Shown in pieces: positions 35,306 through 44,849 of a DNA stretch of 64,000 nt. Each line of letters starts with the position of its first letter. The first letter of the stretch is position 1. The notes under the pieces are model-generated. The model was given only the letters and a program-made list of their open reading frames with translations, made no database searches and was not told where the DNA came from. The stretch is from Bacteroidota bacterium (GTDB lineage: Bacteria; Bacteroidota; Bacteroidia; Bacteroidales; JAAAOM01), in contig JAAAOM010000019.1 of assembly GCA_009908855.1 (NCBI GenBank), positions 1-64,000 of the forward strand. Reading direction: 5' to 3'. Both the position numbers and the translations under genes were made by a program.

Positions 35306-36235
35306 ATGGGCTATCAATGGTCAGGCATTCGACGTATTTTTAAATATTGTTTTCCGTTAATCTATGTTTTTGAATTGTTTTATCTTCTAAAATACGGAAA
35401 AAGCGAAAGCCAATTTCCTACTGTATATATAATTGGTCCGCCAAGAACGGGCTCAACCATTATATATCAATTAATTACCAGTTATCTGGATGTCTTATAC
35501 ATTGACAACTTAACAGAGTTATCGCGAAATAACTTGTTTTTTGGCATTTGGTTAAGCCAAAAATTGTACAAGGAGAAAGCTCATAAAAATTTTTCCTCAA
35601 ATATTGGACGCACACATAACGCGGGTTTACATGCACCAAATGAAGGCCTTTTTTGGTATAGGTTTTTGCCAAGAGGGAAACATTATGTTAATTCAAATGA
35701 TGTTTCTTCAAAAAATAAAAAGTGGTTAATACGATACCATAATGCGGTTAAAAATAAATTTCAAAAACCATTTGTTATTAAAAATCTGTCATTTAGTATG
35801 AGATTGGATCTTATTAAGGAAATTGAACCCAATGCCAAATTCATACATGTTACCAGAGATCCTTTTTTTACGGCACAATCTATCTATCTTGCACGTAAAA
35901 AAGAAAGTTGGCCTAATGATAAATTGTGGAGTATTCAGCCTAAACATGCCAAAGAAATTGAAAAACTCCCTATTTTCGAGCAAATAACAAAACAGATAGA
36001 TAGTATAAATCAACAAATAGAAGGCGATCTCACAGATTTCAAAAATGGTTATATGAAAGTAAAATATGAAGATGTTTGCCATCAAACCAGCCATGTAATT
36101 AAGAAAATTATGAATTTTATTGCTTCCAATCACAATCCAAAATCAGGTTTACCTCCTGATCACTTGGATATACAAAACACTGTTAAGCTCAATAGCCACG
36201 AAGAAACGCAATTAAAACAAGTACTGCATAAATAG
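35306..36235 (+). CDS. Sulfotransferase family protein
   Basis: PAPS-dependent sulfotransferase of 309 residues. The 5'-PSB loop is YIIGPPRTGSTIIYQLI (about residues 41-57) and the 3'-PB motif is KFIHVTRDPFFTAQSIYLAR. An N-terminal hydrophobic stretch (YCFPLIYVFELFYLL) could anchor it to the membrane. Of the three sulfotransferases in the window, this one is closest in layout to the partial gene at 1-456. It is followed after 9 bp by the FemAB-like gene. The substrate is unknown; location in a glycan locus suggests a sugar. Confidence 0.85.
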   Translation: MGYQWSGIRRIFKYCFPLIYVFELFYLLKYGKSESQFPTVYIIGPPRTGSTIIYQLITSYLDVLYIDNLTELSRNNLFFGIWLSQKLYKEKAHKNFSSNIGRTHNAGLHAPNEGLFWYRFLPRGKHYVNSNDVSSKNKKWLIRYHNAVKNKFQKPFVIKNLSFSMRLDLIKEIEPNAKFIHVTRDPFFTAQSIYLARKKESWPNDKLWSIQPKHAKEIEKLPIFEQITKQIDSINQQIEGDLTDFKNGYMKVKYEDVCHQTSHVIKKIMNFIASNHNPKSGLPPDHLDIQNTVKLNSHEETQLKQVLHK

Positions 36236-36244
36236 TTTAAATGC

Positions 36245-37243
36245 ATGCCAAAATATTACTTCAAAGAACTACATTCAGAGGAATACAAACATTGGAACGA
36301 ATTTGTGAATGAATGTGAACAAAGTACAGTTTTTCATTTAACTCATGTACTGGAGCCTTTAGCACAATATTTAAAAAGTTCGTTCAGAATACTTGCACTG
36401 TATAATAAAGACAACAAAATCATAGCCGGCTTTCCATTTTTATACCGCAAAAAATTTAATTATTTCCATATCGTTTATTATCCCCCCTTGATTCCATTTT
36501 ATGGTATTATCTTAAAGGAGAAGGTAACTGATTACCCTTCTAGGAATTTGAAGTATAAACACGAGATTTTTAATAATTTTATTGAATATTTCTCCACTCA
36601 TTTTAGTTATATCAAAATTAATTTTCCTATTTCGGAGAGCGATATCAGACCTTTCCAGTGGTCTGGTTTCAATATAAAATTGCACTACACATTCACCCAA
36701 GAATTAAGAGATAGCAAAAAAATATTTGCAGGCTTTGATGCTGACGTTAAACGAAGGGTGAAAAAAGCACTTGAAAAACCATTTATAGTTGAAAACAGTT
36801 TAAATCGATCAAAAATTGAGAACCATTTCGAACTACAGGAAGAGACATTTAAACGTCAAAAAATACAGTCGCCATTAAATAAAAAATCATTTGTAGAGTA
36901 CATACAAAATCTTAGCCTTAACGGTCTTGTGGATGCTTACACGCTTCAATTAGAAAGTAAACCGGTTGCCTCCTTCATTTATCTTATTCATAAAACCAAT
37001 GCCTACTATTGGCTGGCTGCATCCGATCCTACTTTCTATAAGGAAGGAGTTAATCAGTTACTATTCTGGAAGTCATTAGAAGGGGTGATGACAAAAGGTA
37101 TTACCCATTTTGATTTTGTTGGAGCTGCAACTCCCTCGGTTGCCGAATATAAAGCTACATATAATTTTAATCTTACCCCCTATTATGGTATTGAGAAATC
37201 GTTCGACCGCTTAACGCGGTTAATGATTGCTTTCAAAAAATAA
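36245..37243 (+). CDS. FemAB-like/GNAT acyl transferase
   Basis: A 332-residue protein of the FemAB-related Acetyltransf_6 group. The N-terminal half starts YFKELHSEEYKHWNEFVNEC and contains a FHLTHVLEPLAQ segment. The C-terminal GNAT-like core is VDAYTLQLESKPVASFIYLI, then NAYYWLAASDPTFYKEGVNQ and THFDFVGAATPSVAEYKATY. Related proteins in polysaccharide loci transfer acyl or aminoacyl groups to sugars. It lies between a sulfotransferase and a methyltransferase, supporting a decorating role. Exact donor is not predictable. Confidence 0.75.
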   Translation: MPKYYFKELHSEEYKHWNEFVNECEQSTVFHLTHVLEPLAQYLKSSFRILALYNKDNKIIAGFPFLYRKKFNYFHIVYYPPLIPFYGIILKEKVTDYPSRNLKYKHEIFNNFIEYFSTHFSYIKINFPISESDIRPFQWSGFNIKLHYTFTQELRDSKKIFAGFDADVKRRVKKALEKPFIVENSLNRSKIENHFELQEETFKRQKIQSPLNKKSFVEYIQNLSLNGLVDAYTLQLESKPVASFIYLIHKTNAYYWLAASDPTFYKEGVNQLLFWKSLEGVMTKGITHFDFVGAATPSVAEYKATYNFNLTPYYGIEKSFDRLTRLMIAFKK

Positions 37244-37269
37244 ATGAATATTTGAACCAAACATATCTT

Positions 37270-37896
37270 ATGGAGACAAAAACCCAAAAATATAACTATT
37301 CTTCAGAATGGATTAAAAAAATAGAATCTCCTGACCATTGGAGATTATATTGGTCACAAGCTAATTTGACACTTAAATATACCAAACCTGGCGATCGTAT
37401 CTTAGAAATTGGTGTAGGTTCTGGCTTTTTAGCCAACTATTTAAAATCCTGGGGATACAATGTTACTACAATTGATATTGATAAAGACAAAAGCCCTGAT
37501 ATAACTGCAAACATTGTTGAATATGATTTTAATGAATCTTATGATTTCGTATTAGCCTTTGAGGTATTTGAGCATATTCCGTTTGAAGAATTTGAAAAAA
37601 TTGCTAAAAAACTGAAAAAATTCTGTAAAAAAGGAATTATTGTTAGCGTACCACGAAATGAAAAGCCTTGGCTAGAAATAACCGTTCAAACAATATTATC
37701 ACCCCGGAAATATCCTGTCCGTTTGACCTCGGTGCGCAATAAACTTACCACTGATCATCATTTTTGGGAAATCGATTATAAAAAACACAGCAAAAAAAAA
37801 TTTGAGAATGTGTTTAGTAAAAATGGATTCAAGAAACTTCATCATGAAAGTTACCGCGCTACTCAATTTTATATGTTTGAAAATCAATCATATTAA
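37270..37896 (+). CDS. Class I SAM-dependent methyltransferase
   Basis: Methyltransferase of 208 residues. The SAM-binding motif I is ILEIGVGSGFLANYLK (about residues 44-59), followed by VTTIDIDKDKSPDI (motif II region with acidic ribose-binding residues) and SYDFVLAFEVFEHIP. I start at the ATG at 37270-37272; the open frame extends to a TTG at 37252. It is 27 bp after the FemAB-like gene and likely in the same transcript. The substrate may be a sugar, but a small molecule cannot be excluded. Confidence 0.8.
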   Translation: METKTQKYNYSSEWIKKIESPDHWRLYWSQANLTLKYTKPGDRILEIGVGSGFLANYLKSWGYNVTTIDIDKDKSPDITANIVEYDFNESYDFVLAFEVFEHIPFEEFEKIAKKLKKFCKKGIIVSVPRNEKPWLEITVQTILSPRKYPVRLTSVRNKLTTDHHFWEIDYKKHSKKKFENVFSKNGFKKLHHESYRATQFYMFENQSY

Positions 37897-37901
37897 GATC
37901 T

Positions 37902-39386
37902 TCATAACATTCTTTTGAAGTACTGATAAAAATCGTTCAATTTGCTATTAATATCATCTGATAGGTTTAAAACGATAATGAATGTACCATAAATCAAAGT
38001 AATAAAAACACCATTAATCATTGCATCAATAATTCCGTTATTTGTCTTTGGCAATACTAGACAGCCAAAAAAAGTAAATGTAGCGATAAGCAAAATAATA
38101 AGAAATTTATAATTATATGGTTGCATTTTAAATTTAATGTAAAACAATCCATACCTAATTATATTGGTTAAAAGCAACGTTATTGCCGATCCTAAAGCGG
38201 CGCCAGATATACCATAAAGAGGAATGAAAATAAGATTTGTGATTACCAAAGCAACGAGCAAAATTCCGGTTAAATAGGTATGAAATCTGTAATATTTTGA
38301 GGTTATTAGCATTACACTGTTTATCCCGGTTGCCATATTAAAAAGTTGTGCTACGCTCAGAAATAAAATAACATACCGACCTTTACTATATTCTTCGGGT
38401 AAATACTCGAACAAATAATCAATATTCAACCATATTAATAAAAAAAGGTATAAACCTACTATTAGCTGGTTTAGACAAGATTTATGATAAATCGCTTTAA
38501 TTATACCTAATTCATTATTTTTCCATGCATCAGCTATAATACCATAAGAACTTTTGCTTAATGCACTTGCAGGTATTTTTAACACCGTACCAAACAAAAA
38601 GGCTATTGAATAAATACCCGTATCTGCCAACCCCAATAATTTATTGATCATGATCTTATCGATACTCGCGGTGGCAATTGATCCAAAACCACCAATTAAA
38701 GCATAAATGGATATATTTGCCATGGATCTAACCAAGTTACGGTTTAAATAGGAGAATTCAGGTTTCAGATTTAATTCATTCCTTCGATAAAATACAACAA
38801 TCAATGCCATTGATGGCATGGCATATAACAGCATATAAAAGGTCATAAACCATTTAAAAGGGAAAGTAAAAATGGCAAATGCACCAATTAGTATTAGAAC
38901 AAACACCCTAAATAAAAACTCTTTATAAAACGCAGATACAACCGGATCATACAAACTTCGGCTATAGGCATCAAATATATTATAAACCAAAACCGCAAAA
39001 GAAGCCGGAATCAATAAATAATAATATTGATATAAAAGAATTGAATCTTCAACGTTTTGCCGTATAACCAAATCCTTAAAAAGGATTATCAGAAGGAATG
39101 CAACAAAAGCCCCGGCTAGAATAACTAAAAACATTAGGAAAGGAAATCCGTGGTGTTTGTTATTTTTATCACGGAAATAGGTAAACTTCATGTTAATTAC
39201 GTTGGTAAAGCCAAACGTACCTAATTGCCCAAAAATGAGTGATAAGGCAATTATTATATTAATAAGCCCAATTTGGGAAGGCGTAAGCAATTTGGGATAT
39301 AAAATCCCTACTGACAAAAAGCCTATGCCAGTACCTAAATATGAAAAGAAAACCGTCCTGGTAGATTGTTTACCAATTATACCCAA
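37902..39386 (-). CDS. Oligosaccharide flippase/polysaccharide biosynthesis membrane protein
   Basis: Second Wzx-like transporter in the window, 494 residues with about 14 hydrophobic segments. The N-terminus (STRTVFFSYLGTGIGFLSVG) and the GLADTGIYSIAFLFGTVLKIP segment are typical of the MATE-like flippase family, as is the YGISGAALGSAITLLLTNII helix. It differs throughout from the flippase at 463-1791. It runs against its neighbours: convergent with the methyltransferase (5 bp between stops) and divergent from the deacetylase (23 bp between starts). Confidence 0.88.
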   Translation of the reverse strand: MGIIGKQSTRTVFFSYLGTGIGFLSVGILYPKLLTPSQIGLINIIIALSLIFGQLGTFGFTNVINMKFTYFRDKNNKHHGFPFLMFLVILAGAFVAFLLIILFKDLVIRQNVEDSILLYQYYYLLIPASFAVLVYNIFDAYSRSLYDPVVSAFYKEFLFRVFVLILIGAFAIFTFPFKWFMTFYMLLYAMPSMALIVVFYRRNELNLKPEFSYLNRNLVRSMANISIYALIGGFGSIATASIDKIMINKLLGLADTGIYSIAFLFGTVLKIPASALSKSSYGIIADAWKNNELGIIKAIYHKSCLNQLIVGLYLFLLIWLNIDYLFEYLPEEYSKGRYVILFLSVAQLFNMATGINSVMLITSKYYRFHTYLTGILLVALVITNLIFIPLYGISGAALGSAITLLLTNIIRYGLFYIKFKMQPYNYKFLIILLIATFTFFGCLVLPKTNNGIIDAMINGVFITLIYGTFIIVLNLSDDINSKLNDFYQYFKRML

Positions 39387-39409
39387 ATCTTTAAATTTTA
39401 TTCGTATTT

Positions 39410-40783
39410 ATGAAAAAACTTAATCGGTCAAAATTAGAATATATTTTTTACCATCTGAATCTAAATCAAACAATTGATTTTACTTCTGCCATTAACTCCA
39501 GACTTGAATATGACGGAACAACTGATGATAGCGAAGGGAAAATTATATTTTCCGCCTCCAATAAACCATTGGACTATAAAGAAATTATTTATATCGATGA
39601 TCTTCCTGTACTTTTTCCGGTATCTCAGTGTGATAAATGGTACACGATCGACGAAAAAAACAATTTAATCTTTCATCATGATATTCTTAAATCAGCGTTT
39701 TATCTCCTTTCAGGTTATCAGGAATATAAAAATCCTCATTTTTATGATAATCTGGGCAGGTTTAGGTACGACAAATCCATTCAACATAAATTGGGTATAA
39801 TTCATAAACCAGTTGTTAATGACTATTTCGAGGTGATTATGCAAGGCATTGAAGAATTTAGCTCCATACACAACCTAACTTTTGAGCGTAAAAAATATTT
39901 CAATCCAATTGCCTTTTTTTTAAGCCATGATATAGACCGGGTTGATCAATATCACTTTTGGGAAGTGTTGCTTAAAATAATGCAATGGGCAGGTTTAAAA
40001 CCAACCTTGTTAAATAGAAAAGATGCTGCCAGGTTAGCTAAGGATAGTCTGTTTTCTTTCCTGAAATTAAAACCGGTTAGCAATGATTTTTGGAATTTTG
40101 ACTGGCTGCTGGAGCAAGAAGTCAAACATGATATTAAAGCTACCTACTACTTCCTTGATAAAGAAGGGTTGCATGACAATTCACGCTATCGATTTTCAGA
40201 GCAAAGAATTAAGAAATTAATGTCAACAATAACCGATCTAGGTCATGAAGTAGGTTTGCATGGTACAGTTCAATCAGCTCGGGATTTGAATTATATGAAA
40301 AAATGTTACAACCGGCTTATGGAGAATTACGACCGTTCAATTGTCGGTATACGACAGCACTACTTACGATTTTTTACACCTCTTACAGCAAAAATTCAAA
40401 GCAATACCGGTTTGAAATATGATACTACCCTGGCTTTTCCGGGGCATGAAGGATTCAGGAATAATTATTGTTTACCTTTTAAATTTTTTGATTTTGAGGA
40501 AGATAAAATGTTAGATCATTGGGAAATACCGCTGTTGGTTATGGATGGTACTTTATTTTATTATCGAAAATTGAATTACCGGGAAATGTTTGATACAACC
40601 CATACACTCATACAAAATATAATAAAACATAACGGAGTTTTTTCTTTGTTATGGCACAACAGCCATTTTGATGAGGCAGAATTTCCAGGTATAACCCATT
40701 TCTATGACGAATATTTGAAAACAATAATGGAATACAAACCTGAAGCATTAACCGGAAATCAAATCATAAGTCGGTTTGAATAA
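39410..40783 (+). CDS. Polysaccharide deacetylase-family protein with N-terminal extension
   Basis: A 457-residue protein with a C-terminal NodB-like deacetylase fold. Motif 1 is FFLSHDIDRVDQYHFW with the catalytic and metal-binding acidic residues (HDxD, about residues 172-175). Motif 2 is HEVGLHGTVQSARDLNYM. Later elements are GIRQHYLRF and SLLWHNSHFDEAEFPG, which supplies the late His. The N-terminal ~150 residues (SKPLDYKEIIYIDDLPVLFP) form an extra domain common in Bacteroidota homologues. There is no signal peptide, so a cytoplasmic N-deacetylase of lipid-linked intermediates is plausible. The 23 bp divergent gap to the flippase leaves little room for two promoters. Confidence 0.82.
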   Translation: MKKLNRSKLEYIFYHLNLNQTIDFTSAINSRLEYDGTTDDSEGKIIFSASNKPLDYKEIIYIDDLPVLFPVSQCDKWYTIDEKNNLIFHHDILKSAFYLLSGYQEYKNPHFYDNLGRFRYDKSIQHKLGIIHKPVVNDYFEVIMQGIEEFSSIHNLTFERKKYFNPIAFFLSHDIDRVDQYHFWEVLLKIMQWAGLKPTLLNRKDAARLAKDSLFSFLKLKPVSNDFWNFDWLLEQEVKHDIKATYYFLDKEGLHDNSRYRFSEQRIKKLMSTITDLGHEVGLHGTVQSARDLNYMKKCYNRLMENYDRSIVGIRQHYLRFFTPLTAKIQSNTGLKYDTTLAFPGHEGFRNNYCLPFKFFDFEEDKMLDHWEIPLLVMDGTLFYYRKLNYREMFDTTHTLIQNIIKHNGVFSLLWHNSHFDEAEFPGITHFYDEYLKTIMEYKPEALTGNQIISRFE

Positions 40784-40837
40784 AATGACAAACATTATAT
40801 ACAATTTAAAAAAATTCAGGGTGGTTATCAATTTATC

Positions 40838-41533
40838 TTAATTCCTGATGAAAGAATACTCTTCACCAAGTCTTGAAATATCCAGTATTCCATAACCGGC
40901 ATTCTTAATTTTATGTACTGCCTCCCGGGTATGATTTAAATGATATCCAAACATACGGTGGTGAAATTCTATTAAAATTTGGTTGATAGTGATGGGTGCC
41001 ACTAATATATCATCCAAAACCTGATATTCAGCTCCTTCAATATCCATTTTCAAAACATCAATTTTAGTATGACGTAATTCACTTACAATTGTAAAAAAGG
41101 ATTTCACGGGCACCGAAATCTTATCTTTTAATAGATTCTCATCTGTCAATATAGAACCGGATACATGATTATTGTTTTTTGGCAAATAGAAAGATATGTT
41201 ACCATCCTTTTGTCCCAGCCCATAATTATATAGCTTAAAAGCATCGGGAATTTGTTGGGTTTCCAGCCATTCTAAGGATTTAGGAGATGGGTCAAATGCA
41301 TGTACCTGGCATTTATAATTTTGAATCATCTTCAAGTCCCAGGAAATATCAGTCCCGATGCCAAAAGAATACACTGTTGGACTTTGAGGTAGTTTAGTAG
41401 GATCAACTGTCCAACGGGCACCTTTGTTTCCGAGTCTTATACCAGCGCACCGCTTATTCTCAAAAGTGGCAATATCTCTACCTCTAACCATTCGTTGTAA
41501 TCTGAATAGTGTCTTAATCATGTTATTTGTCAT
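40838..41533 (-). CDS. FkbM-family methyltransferase
   Basis: SAM-dependent O-methyltransferase of the FkbM family, about 231 residues from the ATG at 41531-41533 (41521 is an alternative). Landmarks are YSFGIGTDISWDLKMIQNY (SAM site), VHAFDPSPKSLEWLE and IDVLKMDIEGAEYQVLDDIL, the family IE/DxEGxE motif. Its start overlaps the end of the glycosyltransferase gene by ~11 bp. FkbM proteins in glycan loci often methylate sugar hydroxyls, so a decorating role is inferred. Confidence 0.85.
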   Translation of the reverse strand: MTNNMIKTLFRLQRMVRGRDIATFENKRCAGIRLGNKGARWTVDPTKLPQSPTVYSFGIGTDISWDLKMIQNYKCQVHAFDPSPKSLEWLETQQIPDAFKLYNYGLGQKDGNISFYLPKNNNHVSGSILTDENLLKDKISVPVKSFFTIVSELRHTKIDVLKMDIEGAEYQVLDDILVAPITINQILIEFHHRMFGYHLNHTREAVHKIKNAGYGILDISRLGEEYSFIRN

Positions 41534-42710
41534 GTTCAAACAATTTATACAATCTATCTTCCATTTGGGCAATTATTTTGCGATAGTCATAATACTTTTT
41601 AACATATTGCAATCCTCTTTCGCCCAATTCAATTCTGAATCTATCATCATTAAGCAATTCGACAATTTTAAGTCCTAACTGCCTGAGGTTATCCCTATCA
41701 TAAACCAGTCCGCCATGTTTGGCCCGCTCACGATTGGTCATATCATTTTCCAAAATAACCGGTCGTTTGCATGCCTGTGCATCCAATGCACTTAAGGTAT
41801 TTTCCTTGGGAAAAACAACAAAATCACTCATGGAATAATATGCATACAATTCGAAACTTGGTACAACCCCAAAATAATGAAAATGAATTTTTGAATTTTT
41901 GAACGTTGGGTTCATATGGGTATCAAAATATTTTTCATCCCTGGCGCCGAGAAAAACAAGATGTAAGGTATCTGTAACTTCATGTTCAACCTTTTTCATT
42001 GCTTCAAGTATCAGGTGTGGAGCTTTTAGATGGTTATGTTTACCCGCATACAACAATACTGTGCTGTTTTCATTGAAATGGAATTTCTTACGAAAAGAAA
42101 TACGATCATTTTCACTGAAATAATATTGTTGCAGATCTGTGCCAATTAAACAGCTATGAATAAGATCTGATTTGATATGGTATTGATTCAGTAATATATC
42201 TTTATTTTCTTCGGCTGTATAAAAAACAGGTATGTTGAATTTGTTGATTTTGCGATAAACCAACAATCGTTGTAGGAAATCAAATAGCTTGAATTTTATT
42301 GATCGATGAATTTGGTTGTACAAAAAATGCGTGTCAGTAACCAGGTTGTATTTAGTGATCAATTTTCGGTCTGATAATATTCTCAGAGCAGTAATTGATT
42401 CCATAGCATGTACATAAATTACATCCGGATTCAGCTCATATATTTTTCTTTTTAATGCTTTTATCCATATATTGTACTTAGTTCCTTTTGCGCGCCTAGC
42501 ATGCAATCTTACAATCTTGCAGCTATTTTTTTCTTCGAAATGTTTGTCACTCTTCTTAAAAAATTCTTGTTCATTTTGTACTTTCCAAAGGGACAAAGAG
42601 TCAGAGGTTAGAATAATAAAATCGTTTTCAGGGTTATGGAATTTGGCCATAATGTTAATTTGATATCCCATTTCAGGATGAAAACGATCTTCAATATGCA
42701 GAATTCGCAT
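41523..42710 (-). CDS. Glycosyltransferase family 4-like
   Basis: GT-B transferase of 395 residues. The N-terminus is MRILHIEDRFHPEMGYQINI, with PDVIYVHAMESITALRIL in the N-domain. The C-domain begins STVLLYAGKHNHLKAPHLIL and carries YSMSDFVVFPKENTLSALDA followed by ACKRPVILEND, replacing the usual E-x7-E spacing with KENTLSALDAQ. C-terminal helix: RGLQYVKKYYDYRKIIAQME. It is cotranscribed with the FkbM gene and separated by ~46 bp from dusB upstream. Confidence 0.85.
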   Translation of the reverse strand: MRILHIEDRFHPEMGYQINIMAKFHNPENDFIILTSDSLSLWKVQNEQEFFKKSDKHFEEKNSCKIVRLHARRAKGTKYNIWIKALKRKIYELNPDVIYVHAMESITALRILSDRKLITKYNLVTDTHFLYNQIHRSIKFKLFDFLQRLLVYRKINKFNIPVFYTAEENKDILLNQYHIKSDLIHSCLIGTDLQQYYFSENDRISFRKKFHFNENSTVLLYAGKHNHLKAPHLILEAMKKVEHEVTDTLHLVFLGARDEKYFDTHMNPTFKNSKIHFHYFGVVPSFELYAYYSMSDFVVFPKENTLSALDAQACKRPVILENDMTNRERAKHGGLVYDRDNLRQLGLKIVELLNDDRFRIELGERGLQYVKKYYDYRKIIAQMEDRLYKLFEHDK

Positions 42711-42756
42711 GCGCGTATTGGTTTCTTATATTATTAAATATTTGTTCAAAATATGG

Positions 42757-43737
42757 TCATAGTACTGGTTCGTACACGTTTAAGCTACTAATGATTTGTT
42801 CAACTACATATTTATCCAAACTCCTCACCAATCTCCCCCGTTTCTCTTCAAAACCGGGCACGCCGGCAAAATAATTCACCAAATGCCGCCGCATCTCATA
42901 AATGCCGCGGGGTTCGCCTTTGTATTTTATTGATTCCTGAAAATGAAGCAGCGCCAATTCTGTTTTTTCTTCGAGATTTAGTGCTGGCATGGTATTGCCA
43001 TGCGAAAGATAATACTTTATTTCCTTAAAAATCCAGGGTCGGCCAATAGCCCCACGACCAATCATTATGCCATCCACCCCATATTGATGGAATGCCTGAT
43101 AGGCCTTTTCACCGGTGGTTATATCCCCATTGCCTATAACGGGAATTTTCATGCGCGGGTTGTTCTTAACCGCAGCAATAAAATTCCAGTCGGCTTCACC
43201 CCTGTACATTTGTGCCCGGGTACGGCCATGGATGGTCAATGCCTGAATGCCCACATCCTGCAATTGTTCGGCCACCTCAACAATATTTTTGGTGCATTCG
43301 TCATACCCAATGCGCGTTTTTACGGTAACCGGCAATTTAGTTGATTTCACAATGGCTTCGGTGATTTGCACCATTAGCGGAACATTGGCCAGCATCCCTG
43401 ATCCGGCGCCACGCGCTGCAATTTTTTTGGCCGGACAACCAAAATTAATATCAATTAAATCGGGCTGTGCCTGTTCAACCAGTTGGACCGCCGCTACCAT
43501 ATTAGCAAGGTCATGCCCGTATATCTGAATGCCGATAGGACGCTCGTTTTCGTATATATCAAGCTTCTTTAATGCCTTACGGCCGTTTTTTATTAGTTCG
43601 TCCGACGACACAAACTCGGTGTACACCATATCAGCGCCATATTTTTTGCATACCGCCCGGAACGATGGGTCGGTTACATTCTCCATGGGCGCCAAAAACA
43701 ATGGATATTCTCCCAAATCTATTGAACCTATTTTCAA
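42757..43737 (-). CDS. dusB: tRNA-dihydrouridine synthase
   Basis: FMN-dependent reduction of uridine in tRNA D-loops, 326 residues. N-terminal FMN motif: LFLAPMENVTDPSFRAVCKK. The catalytic cysteine is in IDINFGCPAKKIAARGAGSG. Further FMN/phosphate-binding residues are in VTVKTRIGYDE, LTIHGRTRAQMYRGEADW, VIGNGDITTGEKA and DGIMIGRGAIGRPWIF. The C-terminal helical tRNA-binding domain ends the protein. DusB-type numbering is the best fit among Dus classes. A 30-codon ORF lies 29 bp upstream in the same direction. Confidence 0.93.
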   Translation of the reverse strand: MKIGSIDLGEYPLFLAPMENVTDPSFRAVCKKYGADMVYTEFVSSDELIKNGRKALKKLDIYENERPIGIQIYGHDLANMVAAVQLVEQAQPDLIDINFGCPAKKIAARGAGSGMLANVPLMVQITEAIVKSTKLPVTVKTRIGYDECTKNIVEVAEQLQDVGIQALTIHGRTRAQMYRGEADWNFIAAVKNNPRMKIPVIGNGDITTGEKAYQAFHQYGVDGIMIGRGAIGRPWIFKEIKYYLSHGNTMPALNLEEKTELALLHFQESIKYKGEPRGIYEMRRHLVNYFAGVPGFEEKRGRLVRSLDKYVVEQIISSLNVYEPVL

Positions 43738-43766
43738 AACCGTATTGATTTAAAATTCATTCTAAT

Positions 43767-43859
43767 TTACGGCATCATGCCGATAATCCGCCACAGAACC
43801 TTGCTTTCCCAGGGATAGTTTTTTAATGCGCGTCGTACTTCCCGAATAAATGAAGCCAT
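43767..43859 (-). CDS. Small ORF (30 codons) upstream of dusB
   Basis: An ATG at 43857-43859 opens a 30-codon frame ending at 43767-43769. The product is basic and amphipathic, beginning MASFIREVRRALKNYP and ending WRIIGMMP. It is the first ORF downstream of a TAATTTTG box (43893-43900) on the minus strand, 29 bp before dusB. It may be a real small protein or a leader peptide. I know no family for it, and a chance ORF is possible; the position just after a promoter is the main support. Confidence 0.4.
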   Translation of the reverse strand: MASFIREVRRALKNYPWESKVLWRIIGMMP

Positions 43860-43892
43860 TACTTGTCAAATCAGATTTCGTATATTAGCCGG

Positions 43893-43900
43893 CAAAATTA
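43893..43900 (-). promoter_or_regulatory. -7 promoter element of dusB transcript
   Basis: Minus-strand TAATTTTG matches TAnnTTTG. Predicted start ~43886, 27 nt before the small ORF and ~149 nt before dusB. No obvious -33 TTG. Confidence 0.45.
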
Positions 43901-43928
43901 GTAAATACCATTAATTTCTATAACCACT

Positions 43929-44849
43929 ATGATGAAAAGACTTATCAGCCCCTCATCACCATTTATTCATTTATTAGTGTTGCTGCTTCTAATTGCGCTT
44001 ATGACGCTGATTTCTTCCATCGTAATGATGCTTATTGCAAACCTGTTTGGCATTTCCATGGGCCAATTGCCACAAGTAATTAATAACCCGGATGAGTCGG
44101 ATATATTGTTTCTGAAAATATTACAGGCCGTACAAACCATCTTCATGTTCCTGGTGCCCGCCTTGCTATTTCCTTTTGTTATTAAACATAATTTCACCCG
44201 ATACCTGCAGGTTGAGATCACCCGGCAACGCATTCTTTGGGTACTGACACCATTATTTATTATTTCAATGATTCCCGTAATTAATTGGCTGGCTGCGTTG
44301 AACAGTCAGATGGACCTGCCTGCCTCCCTTGATGGAATAGAAAAATGGATGGCCGATAAAGAAAAATATGCCACCAATCTGTTGGATAAATTATTGCGTA
44401 CTGATAACACCGCTCAACTGGTTGGAAATATACTGCTAATTGCCGTACTTCCGGCCATTGCCGAGGAATTTCTTTTTCGTGGTGCCCTGCAACGCGTATT
44501 TATCCGGTTAACCAACAATATCCATGCAGGCATTATTGTAACAGCCATTGTATTCAGCGCCATCCACATGCAATTTTTTGGTTTCGTACCACGGTTTTTA
44601 TTAGGACTGGTTTTTGGCTATTTTATGATTTGGACCGGCAGTATCTGGTTACCTGTTTTGGCCCACTTCACCAATAATTTTTTAGGTGTGCTCTATTACC
44701 ATTTCTACCAGGGCGAGATACACGAAGGGTATTTTGATACAATAGGCGCAACAAACGAAACAATACCCATACTCATCCTGAGTTTTCTTGTGTCGGGATT
44801 CATTATGTACGTAATTTATCAAAAAAGCGAACCTTTCAGGGTCCGGTAG
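43929..44849 (+). CDS. CPBP-family intramembrane metalloprotease
   Basis: Membrane protein of 306 residues with the CPBP/CAAX-protease signature. Motif 1 is AIAEEFLFRGALQRVF (EExxxR, about residues 178-183), motif 2 is FSAIHMQFFGFVPRFLLGLV (FxxxH), and the last motif is PVLAHFTNNF (His-x3-Asn). About eight hydrophobic helices surround them. Substrates of bacterial CPBP proteins are mostly unknown; some process peptides or confer bacteriocin immunity. Its 3' end overlaps the convergent gene by 14 bp. Confidence 0.88.
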   Translation: MMKRLISPSSPFIHLLVLLLLIALMTLISSIVMMLIANLFGISMGQLPQVINNPDESDILFLKILQAVQTIFMFLVPALLFPFVIKHNFTRYLQVEITRQRILWVLTPLFIISMIPVINWLAALNSQMDLPASLDGIEKWMADKEKYATNLLDKLLRTDNTAQLVGNILLIAVLPAIAEEFLFRGALQRVFIRLTNNIHAGIIVTAIVFSAIHMQFFGFVPRFLLGLVFGYFMIWTGSIWLPVLAHFTNNFLGVLYYHFYQGEIHEGYFDTIGATNETIPILILSFLVSGFIMYVIYQKSEPFRVR

